Below the pieces are notes generated by a model. The model did not search any database, was not told the DNA's origin, and worked only from the letters and a program-made list of their open reading frames with translations. From positions 1-20,005 of IMG/VR virus record IMGVR_UViG_3300008120_004222: a stretch of 20,005 nucleotides of DNA. One strand, given 5' to 3'. This DNA is from a virus. Made by a program: the position numbers and the translations under genes. Positions 14,557 to 20,005 of this stretch are shown one piece after another (position 1 is the stretch's first letter; each line of letters opens with the position of its first letter).

Positions 14557-15053
14557 CGTTTAGACCTCCATACATATTTTTCGTTACCTGTTGAAACTGC
14601 CCATTTATTAAGAAGAGGTATTTCCATATCATATGCTTCTTTTTCCCATGGTTGATCGATATAATCAACCACGGTACTATCAACTCTTTGACCTTTCCAT
14701 GTCACCAAATCAATATTTTGTATGTGATCATACATTTCTCTTTTAGCAAATTGCTTGACATGAATAAGTTCATGAGCCAAAGTCTTTAATGTTCTCTTTC
14801 TATTTGGACCAGCATATAATCTTATTACAAACTCTTTAGGTCTTTTATTATCATCAATCCATTCACAATCACCAAATATATGTTCATTCATATGAAGAAG
14901 TCTAATGAGATGGATTTTGATAATTAATTTTTGACTAAGTTTTTGACTAACAAGATCAGATATCATCCAACTAGCAGCTTTACGCACCAAAGCTCTATAT
15001 TTCGCGTCTCTGCCGCGAACATGGATTTTTGGTTTGATAACAGAAATTGCCAT
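14553..15053 (-). CDS. SprT-like zinc metallopeptidase family protein (166 aa)
   Basis: LAHELIHVKQF carries the zinc-binding HExxH (residues 94-98), and PWEKEAYDME (135-144) supplies the distal glutamate (probably E139), as in SprT/Spartan-like minigluzincins. SprT-type proteins in cells cut DNA-protein crosslinks; the phage versions have no settled role. I chose ATG 15053 because AGGAG sits 6 nt upstream. The longer readings (15068, or the ATG inside the ribosome binding site at 15059) would place the site too close or out of use. It has its own promoter and heads an operon with the 61-aa and 142-aa genes. The zinc motif is seen; proteolysis is inferred. Confidence 0.8.
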   Translation of the reverse strand: MAISVIKPKIHVRGRDAKYRALVRKAASWMISDLVSQKLSQKLIIKIHLIRLLHMNEHIFGDCEWIDDNKRPKEFVIRLYAGPNRKRTLKTLAHELIHVKQFAKREMYDHIQNIDLVTWKGQRVDSTVVDYIDQPWEKEAYDMEIPLLNKWAVSTGNEKYVWRSKR

Positions 15054-15073
15054 AGACATCTCCTGCATGAGGT

Positions 15074-15102
15074 ATCATACAAGGTATTACCCGAATAGTC
15101 AA
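15074..15102 (-). promoter_or_regulatory. sigma70-like promoter for the SprT-like operon
   Basis: TTGACT (15102-15097), a 17-nt spacer and TATGAT (15079-15074) on the minus strand. The start would fall near 15067, just ahead of AGGAG and the ATG at 15053. It shares the ATTGACTA -35 context with the primase promoter, which suggests a common early-promoter style recognised by the host polymerase. Confidence 0.65.
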
Positions 15103-15132
15103 TGGCAAAATATGTTCACTAAAGGTTATATA

Positions 15133-15315
15133 TCAACGACGCCCACGTTGTATTCTGGGCTGTTCCCATATAGGTTTAAATGGTGTTTCAATATCCATAG
15201 CTTCTTTTTTGGCGCGCTTTTCTTTGCGTTCATCTCGCCAGTCTCTTTCTTTAGGATCTGGAATACTATAATCATCTTCATAATCGTCCAGATTAAATTT
15301 ACGACTCTTACCCAT
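15133..15315 (-). CDS. Small charged protein downstream of gp41 (60 aa)
   Basis: MGKSRKFNLDDYEDDYSIPD followed by a K/R/E-rich helix and a basic tail ending RGRR. The mixed acidic then basic layout resembles small hypothetical proteins of marine T4-like phages (MGKSR start), which I recall only loosely. Its ATG lies 1 nt after the gp41 stop, so it is likely co-translated with the helicase. A longer ORF in another frame (15126-15368) starts inside gp41 and looks spurious. A helicase or ssDNA partner is possible but unsupported by motif. Confidence 0.6.
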   Translation of the reverse strand: MGKSRKFNLDDYEDDYSIPDPKERDWRDERKEKRAKKEAMDIETPFKPIWEQPRIQRGRR

Positions 15316-15316
15316 T

Positions 15317-16735
15317 TTACACCTTTAAACCTGAGAAGTCCTTCCGACCCGTTTTCTTTGTTTTCCAACCCATATTTTCTTCCTCATCACGGCGCTGACC
15401 AAAATTGGTTTTGTCCATGATAGGTTTATCCTCCATGATATCTGATTGGGCCGATTGCTCGACATCATAGAGACGCATCTTCTCTCGATCCACCCCGATA
15501 ACAAACCTACGGTTCATACCAGGATCACTATATCTATTCTTTAGTTGTTTTACCATGAATTGACTTAGCTCTTGTAGCTCCTCAGTAGAGATAAGGGCAA
15601 TCATGAAGTCGGCAGTCGCAGGTAGACCGAATGATTCAGATGTATCGGTCAAGTCAACATCAGAGCTGGCATAACCTGACCGTGTGGTTTGTGTCGCTGA
15701 TACGATTGGAACATTGCGCTCAACTGCAAGACCTCTTAGCTCCTCTGCTATAGCCTTAACATAGGTATAGCTATTTACATTAGAACCGGTCTTAATACGC
15801 GCAGACATACAAATATTCAGATAGTCAATATAGATGATATCTGGTACGAATGACCGCTTCAAGTTTAATTCATTGAGTAGATGACGGAAATGACCTGCAT
15901 GTGCTGAAGCTGTCGGATATTCTTTGATGATAAGCTTGCCAGTAGTCTTTGCTCGAATACCTGCAATCTTCTTTTCATATAAGTCTTTAGGCAGAGATTG
16001 CAAATCCGGAATCGGTACATTCAGTAGGTTAGCATCAATACGTTCAGCGATTTTTTCTTCAGCCATTTCCATCGTGATGTATAGAACATTCTTACCCATC
16101 ATCAAATTGGCTGCGGCCATATGACACATTGCTAGAGATTTACCAACACCAGTGCCCGCCAGAATAATATTCAGCGACTTGCGCGATAGACCACCTCTAG
16201 TAATCTTGTTCATATATTCTAGATCAAACGGAACCTTTTCTTCTATGCGATGATAGAAGTCATATCGACCTTGATAGTCATCGATCAGGTCATGGCCGAT
16301 ATGTGTATCAAAGGATACACCAAGTGCATCGGTAAGTATCTGTGGAATTGATCCTTTACTACGATCTTTATCTTTACCATCAAGGATGGTGATGCTATCC
16401 ATAATTGCATTATAGATGGCTCGCTCTTGACAAAATTTCTCAGTAGAGTCAAGTAACCAAGTCTTATCGACGGGCTCGGGTCGAGTAAGCCCGTCGATAA
16501 CTTGCATGACAGACTGATGTTCCTTCTCACCCAAACCCTTGGTGCCTTCTATCTCGATGGATAAGGCCTCACGGGTAGGAAGAGAATTATATTTCTCCAT
16601 GAACTCTGAAATGCGAGAATATACTAGCTTTTCAGAGATATCAGAGAAATATTTTTCGCTTACAAAAGGTAATACCTTTCGAGCAAAATCATCATCATGT
16701 AGTAGGTGCCGAAGCACCGTCGTTTCGATTCGCAT
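15317..16735 (-). CDS. 41: Replicative DNA helicase gp41
   Basis: The DnaB-family 5'-3' helicase of the replisome, which works with primase gp61. The 472-aa length is close to T4 gp41 (475). Walker A AGTGVGKS lies at about 193-200, the YITMEMAEE glutamate motif near 223, and Walker B IIYIDYLN with D304. Colinear matches to T4 gp41 run throughout, for example IGHDLIDDY, KVPF, RIDAN, KAIAEELR and SAGLPATADFM-like ESFGLPATADFM. I use ATG 16735, which aligns with the T4 N-terminus, rather than a TTG at 16756. It overlaps the upstream 109-aa gene by 41 nt and lacks a strong ribosome binding site, so translation is coupled. A 13-bp perfect inverted repeat lies within the gene. Confidence 0.95.
   Translation of the reverse strand: MRIETTVLRHLLHDDDFARKVLPFVSEKYFSDISEKLVYSRISEFMEKYNSLPTREALSIEIEGTKGLGEKEHQSVMQVIDGLTRPEPVDKTWLLDSTEKFCQERAIYNAIMDSITILDGKDKDRSKGSIPQILTDALGVSFDTHIGHDLIDDYQGRYDFYHRIEEKVPFDLEYMNKITRGGLSRKSLNIILAGTGVGKSLAMCHMAAANLMMGKNVLYITMEMAEEKIAERIDANLLNVPIPDLQSLPKDLYEKKIAGIRAKTTGKLIIKEYPTASAHAGHFRHLLNELNLKRSFVPDIIYIDYLNICMSARIKTGSNVNSYTYVKAIAEELRGLAVERNVPIVSATQTTRSGYASSDVDLTDTSESFGLPATADFMIALISTEELQELSQFMVKQLKNRYSDPGMNRRFVIGVDREKMRLYDVEQSAQSDIMEDKPIMDKTNFGQRRDEEENMGWKTKKTGRKDFSGLKV
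16464..16500. repeat. 13-bp perfect inverted repeat inside gp41
   Basis: TTATCGACGGGCT (16464-16476) and AGCCCGTCGATAA (16488-16500) are exact reverse complements separated by 11 bases (CGGGTCGAGTA). Seven of the 13 pairs are G:C, so the mRNA or ssDNA hairpin should be stable. It encodes the VIDGLTRPEPVDK stretch of the helicase, between the N-terminal and ATPase domains. There is no downstream T-run, so it is not a simple terminator. Confidence 0.85.
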
Positions 16736-17024
16736 TGATTTCAGCCGTTGTTTCAATTATATGATATAGTATTGATGCAATGGTACGTTCGAAGTCTTGA
16801 TTACCCTTAGTATTAAATTCATTTTCTAATACTGTATAGGTAAACCTGACGACTGCATTATCTTCATCATCAAGCGATTCACCAACTTTGACGGTATCGA
16901 AACGAAATACCGTCCCTTTGAACTTACCAGATTCAATACCAAAGCACATGTGGTCTTTCACCTCAGCGTGATCGACCACTGTATACTCAGCTAGCGGTCT
17001 CGTTGGCACTTTCTTCTTCATCAT
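16695..17024 (-). CDS. Unknown 109-aa protein between uvsX and gp41
   Basis: A beta-rich N-terminal half (YTVVDHAEVKDHMCFGIESG, then FKGTVFRFDTVKVGE) is followed by a C-terminal helix (FERTIASILYHIIETTAEI). I recall similar short proteins between uvsX and 41 in other T4-like phages, without known function. It is not obviously related to T4 gp40, which sits at this spot in T4. It overlaps uvsX by 38 nt and gp41 by 41 nt. GAGGT lies 6 nt before its start. The conserved location suggests a replication or recombination accessory. Confidence 0.75.
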   Translation of the reverse strand: MMKKKVPTRPLAEYTVVDHAEVKDHMCFGIESGKFKGTVFRFDTVKVGESLDDEDNAVVRFTYTVLENEFNTKGNQDFERTIASILYHIIETTAEINANRNDGASAPTT

Positions 17025-18063
17025 GTTCTACCTCACTTGTTTCACCTTGACCATACTTAAATTCTTTGGCTGCGACCGCATCAATACGATCTAGCAAATC
17101 TTTTGTAAAGAACCGTTCAGGATCTTGTTCAATTTGCTTTGCATAATATTTTCCACCATCAGGCATCTCATAGCGATTCGCGATCTTCTTGATTATACCA
17201 TATTTCTCAGCCAAGTCAAGCAATCCGTAGTAACGATCAAGGCCCTTATCATAAGATAGCCTTACATCAATCGACTTGTTTTCCTTAGTAAAGCGACTCT
17301 TCGCTACACGGCAATGAATGATATTACCAACAACTTCTGTGCCATCACGATCTTTCTTCTTAGATAGAAAAATAATCTGCGAGGCTGCATACTTCAAACC
17401 TTCACCACCACCCATATCTTTGGTCGGCACATATGCACCGATCACATTGAAGATATGATTGGTCACCAGCAGCGATACATTGGCCCGCGCAAGCTTGAGT
17501 GATAGTGCGCGGAAAGCACCACGAATAAGCTGTGACCGAGTCATATCGCGTGTATTCTTACCCTCTGCGATATCTTCCAATTCTTTTTCAGTTGAAAGCT
17601 GGCCAAGAGAGTCAAGCACCATGAGCATCTTTGGTCGTTCTTTCTCAGGCACCTTGAGATAATTATCAAGCGTTCTCATAACATGAGTGCGAAAGCCCTG
17701 TACAGTTGCCTGTTCAGAAATAACAACCCGGCGCGGATCGATTCCACGAGCTACAAACATTTCCTTAGTAACCGCAGCTTCTGTGTCATAATAAAAGACA
17801 CCAGCATCAGGATTATCTTTCAGGAACTGTTGCACGAGACCAAGAACAAAGAATGTCTTACCCGTTGCGCTTTCACCAGCAAATGCGGTGATTTTATTAT
17901 TAGGCACACCACCATAGATGCTGCCAGATAGTTCTGCATTTAATAGATATGAACCTGTATCCATTGCACCAGCAAATTCTGATGAATGTAAACCATCATC
18001 AGCAATATGTGTATCAACGTCACCGATTTGTTTAACCAAATCTCTAAAAAAATCTTTGCTCAT
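16987..18063 (-). CDS. uvsX: RecA-like recombinase UvsX
   Basis: Forms filaments on ssDNA and drives strand exchange for recombination-dependent replication. At 358 aa it is slightly shorter than T4 UvsX (391). Walker A GESATGKT lies at 63-70, Walker B MLMVLDSLG has D151, and VTNHIFNVIGAY with MGGGEGLKYAASQIIFLSKK matches the L2/DNA-binding area. The C-terminus is acidic (EVEHDEEES), as in many recombinases, where it modulates DNA binding. Its start overlaps the stop of the 211-aa gene (ATGA) behind GGAGATAAATC. The order polymerase, uvsX, 41 matches other T4-like phages. Confidence 0.95.
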   Translation of the reverse strand: MSKDFFRDLVKQIGDVDTHIADDGLHSSEFAGAMDTGSYLLNAELSGSIYGGVPNNKITAFAGESATGKTFFVLGLVQQFLKDNPDAGVFYYDTEAAVTKEMFVARGIDPRRVVISEQATVQGFRTHVMRTLDNYLKVPEKERPKMLMVLDSLGQLSTEKELEDIAEGKNTRDMTRSQLIRGAFRALSLKLARANVSLLVTNHIFNVIGAYVPTKDMGGGEGLKYAASQIIFLSKKKDRDGTEVVGNIIHCRVAKSRFTKENKSIDVRLSYDKGLDRYYGLLDLAEKYGIIKKIANRYEMPDGGKYYAKQIEQDPERFFTKDLLDRIDAVAAKEFKYGQGETSEVEHDEEESANETAS

Positions 18064-18695
18064 GATTTATCTCCTTGTCTAAATTCTGTCATGTAGCTGT
18101 TGTCTGTGATTAGATTACGTTTGTTTTCTACGGAATATACTGTCATGTCGATCTGATATCCTGGGTTATTTTTGAGCGGTACATCAATCCATGCATCATC
18201 ATGCCATATGATTCTATTGTTTGGGTATGCATAAAAATTACCATCATCAACCTTAAACATGTGAGCACATTTATGCTCAGGTGTCTCACTAAAATTGGTA
18301 TCTAAGATACCCTTATTCTCCCATGACCAATCCATAGTAAACATATATTCACCACTAATATGACTACCATCACAACGAATTAGTTGTGCGCGTAATCCAG
18401 CCATACGGGTGCGAATATTAACATCAATATATGGGCTAAAGCAGTTCCAGTAATAGCAATCTTCAATTTTTGGAACTGGTGCATCTTTCTTCCAACAGAA
18501 GGCCATTAACGGTCGGCGTGTCCAATTGACACCATTATCTAGAAAGGCCTCAAAGAGAGGCACCCGCTTCTCCATACTTGCGACACTATGCACATCACAT
18601 AGTGTAAATTCACCATAACCCTTCTCATGATTGTACAGATATTCATTCCGCATATAACATGTGAATGTCGGAAGATTATGATTCAAGTATGCCAT
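18060..18695 (-). CDS. Unknown 211-aa protein between gp43 and uvsX
   Basis: A soluble protein rich in aromatic residues and cysteines, with no signal peptide or membrane segment. Landmarks are FTCYMRNEYLYNHEKGYGEF, WTRRPLMAFCWKKDAPV, YYWNCFSPYI, MFTMDWSWEN and HMFKVDDGNFYAYPNNRI. I do not recognise the family. Its ATG overlaps the stop of the gp43 tail by 1 nt and its stop overlaps the uvsX start by 4 nt, so it belongs to the replication operon. Ten or so Trp/Tyr residues in pairs suggest a compact beta fold. Function unknown. Confidence 0.75.
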   Translation of the reverse strand: MAYLNHNLPTFTCYMRNEYLYNHEKGYGEFTLCDVHSVASMEKRVPLFEAFLDNGVNWTRRPLMAFCWKKDAPVPKIEDCYYWNCFSPYIDVNIRTRMAGLRAQLIRCDGSHISGEYMFTMDWSWENKGILDTNFSETPEHKCAHMFKVDDGNFYAYPNNRIIWHDDAWIDVPLKNNPGYQIDMTVYSVENKRNLITDNSYMTEFRQGDKS

Positions 18696-18889
18696 TATGC
18701 AAAAAACCTATCTAGCGTTGGTCGTTCCTCATCTTCCCATCCTATAACATTGAGGATAGATCGAAGAGGATCGAGAAATGCCTTTTCAAATTGTGTCTTA
18801 TAATCTATGTATCGCTCGACCTCAAACTCTGATGGTAGAATAGATGCGATAGCCAACACATTCTCATTTAATGGATTGGGCATTTTCAT
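18695..18889 (-). pseudogene. 43: Detached C-terminal fragment of DNA polymerase gp43
   Basis: The 64-aa reading contains LPSEFEVERYIDYKTQFEKAF, then LDPLRSIL and TLDRFF. This matches the end of T4-like gp43 (LP, helix, WIDY, FEKxF, PL and a final LxxFF, the sliding-clamp-binding tail). Coding similarity continues upstream of the ATG to about 18916, where the frame reads DGDKVKFCYMKMPNPLNEN, again as expected of gp43. It lies in the -1 frame relative to the polymerase ORF. No ribosome binding site precedes the ATG. The TAATG junction with the 211-aa gene shows this was the original end of gp43. Confidence 0.75.
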
Positions 18890-18900
18890 ATAGCAAAATT

Positions 18901-20005
18901 TTACCTTATCACCATCTTTCCTCTTGGAAATGCAATATCTTCAAAGCGCATCTTATTGAATTGCTCACGGAAAGATGCAATAAACTGATGCATTGCATTT
19001 TCATCTTTAGTCATAATGATATTCAATGCATCTTTAATAGCCTTACGACAAAACGCGGGAGTCGAAGATTTTACTGCTTCGATGCCCATCATCTTTAGCT
19101 TTGGTGTTTCATATCGCACACCTTCAGAGTCATGAACATTCAGAATGTAACGCTTCTTACCTGTCCAGATACCACGGTCTGCGATATTCTCTCGCTTCAT
19201 AGACATCTTCTGTGCGAAGGCATTCATATGCTCGCGCAGGCCTACATATATCTTGTCAATGACTGGCTTAAATGCTTGCGATGCAATCTTATCAAGGTAG
19301 GTGACAATCTGTTCGGTTGTAGGAGTTTTGTCTTTAAATACCTTAGCAACCAGACCATCAAGCGTGATATACAAGCTATCGGTATCAACCGCGATAACAT
19401 AATCAACATCTTCTGTACCAAGAAGCTTATTGATATATTCATTAATCTTAACTTCAGCCCAGCGAATAGAAAGCTGACCACCGACTGTGATAGCTGTAGC
19501 CTGATTAAGGTCATAGAAGCGGAAATATGGATTACCGATTGCACCGTAAGCTGAGTTTAGCTGAACTTTTTTTGCAAGCTGCATGTTCTTATATCGGGAT
19601 ACAGACTTTTCATGGTCGCGCTTTTCTTGTGGAGTCTTTGCAGATTCAACAGCCTTTTGAGCCTCAATCATCTTGCGCTTATATTCAGATCGACTCTCAT
19701 ACATGCGTTCCATCATCTCAGGTAGAAAGCCCTGAGACTGATTGCTGAAGTATCGACCATTTGCAGCAAGGCTATAACCTTCGCGCAGAGGCGGCTGATA
19801 ATTTGGATCGAGTAGATTATCGACAGTAATATCCACACGATTTACACGATCAAGTGTCTCGGGTGAGATATTATATTGCATGATCAAGTGTGGATACAGT
19901 GAATCCAAATCGAATGACAATACCCATTGATGCGCGCCAACAAGTGGTTCTTTGACATATGCGCCAACATAAGCTTCATCCTTGCTGCCACCACCAGTGA
20001 TAGGC
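18901..20005 (-). CDS. 43: DNA polymerase gp43 (family B), C-terminal half; 5' part beyond the right edge
   Basis: Replicative polymerase. The frame is open to base 20005 (YVGAYVKEP, then HQWVLSFD). Polymerase motif A is FDLDSLYPHL, motif B is KKVQLNSAYGAIGNPYFRFYD and motif C is AVDTDSLYI. KKRYILNVHDSEG, then KMMGIEAVKSSTP, matches the palm-thumb junction of T4 and RB69 gp43. The palm is therefore intact. The frame stops at 18901 shortly after EDIAFPRG, roughly 35-45 residues before the thumb segment resumes in another frame. The exonuclease domain is outside the window. As it stands, the encoded protein would lack the thumb end and the clamp-binding tail. A genuine split enzyme, a disabled copy or an assembly error are all possible. 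Confidence 0.92.
   Translation of the reverse strand, partial: PITGGGSKDEAYVGAYVKEPLVGAHQWVLSFDLDSLYPHLIMQYNISPETLDRVNRVDITVDNLLDPNYQPPLREGYSLAANGRYFSNQSQGFLPEMMERMYESRSEYKRKMIEAQKAVESAKTPQEKRDHEKSVSRYKNMQLAKKVQLNSAYGAIGNPYFRFYDLNQATAITVGGQLSIRWAEVKINEYINKLLGTEDVDYVIAVDTDSLYITLDGLVAKVFKDKTPTTEQIVTYLDKIASQAFKPVIDKIYVGLREHMNAFAQKMSMKRENIADRGIWTGKKRYILNVHDSEGVRYETPKLKMMGIEAVKSSTPAFCRKAIKDALNIIMTKDENAMHQFIASFREQFNKMRFEDIAFPRGKMVIR

Noticed and set aside
14649-14671. 8-bp inverted repeat TGGTTGAT...ATCAACCA inside the SprT-like gene
   Set aside because: Several repeats of this size are expected by chance, and it lies within well-supported coding sequence.
15126-15368. 80-aa minus-strand ORF across the gp41/60-aa junction
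   Set aside because: Starts inside gp41 and is a shadow of gp41 and the 60-aa gene. No ribosome binding site.
18900-18925. Programmed ribosomal frameshift joining the two gp43 parts
   Set aside because: The junction lacks a canonical X-XXY-YYZ slippery site, and a frameshift would still leave a thumb segment missing. A deletion fits better.
1-20005. tRNA genes, CRISPR arrays, insertion sequences, integrase or attachment sites
   Set aside because: No cloverleaf, spaced direct repeats, transposase or integrase sequence was seen on either strand.

Overview
The window is a stretch of a T4-like tailed phage genome (myovirus type), most likely from an aquatic or marine lineage. The evidence is a set of recognisable T4 core replication proteins, namely DNA polymerase gp43, recombinase UvsX, replicative helicase gp41 and primase gp61. 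Small virion and head-associated protein families that I know mainly from marine T4-like phages lie among them. Every gene I can support is on the minus strand, so transcription runs from the right end (20005) to the left end (1). The host cannot be fixed from this sequence. Genes are packed tightly, with many 1-nt or ATGA-type stop/start overlaps, and no gene-free stretch exceeds about 70 bases.

Region by region, in transcription order. (1) 20005-15133 is the replication block: the gp43 C-terminal half (cut by the window edge and apparently broken near 18916), an unknown 211-aa protein, UvsX, an unknown 109-aa protein, gp41 helicase and a 60-aa charged protein. (2) 15102-13946 is a small unit with its own sigma70-like promoter: a SprT-like zinc metallopeptidase, a 61-aa protein with a hydrophobic N-terminus and an unknown 142-aa protein. 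(3) At 13943-13950 a T4-type late promoter (CATAAATA) opens a late block. Its first four genes encode a predicted ADP-ribosyltransferase, a PD-(D/E)XK nuclease-like protein, a ligase/nucleotidyltransferase-like protein with a KxDG motif, and a 1092-aa multidomain protein. The first three carry a [F/W]-L-x-E motif within their first ten residues, very like the capsid-targeting and prohead-protease signal of T4 internal head proteins. The 1092-aa protein carries internal I-x-E/A sites. (4) 8114-3500 holds virion or virion-associated proteins: three structural-type proteins, a K/E-rich 200-aa protein, a 259-aa family protein, a 129-aa family protein and a small zinc-ribbon protein. (5) 3487-578 is an A/T-rich accessory module: two tandem paralogous SGNH-hydrolase-like proteins, a 37-aa basic microprotein and a NodU/CmcH-type carbamoyltransferase. 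(6) 525-1 is the N-terminal part of primase gp61, reading off the left edge, behind a strong sigma70-like promoter that overlaps a palindrome.

The most interesting candidate system is region 3: a run of predicted enzymes that look packaged into the capsid and delivered to the host with the DNA, by analogy with T4 Alt and the internal proteins. Other notable points are the internal deletion plus frameshift in gp43, a 13-bp perfect inverted repeat inside the gp41 gene, a primase message predicted to be leaderless, and the carbamoyltransferase/SGNH/microprotein module placed between the structural genes and primase.
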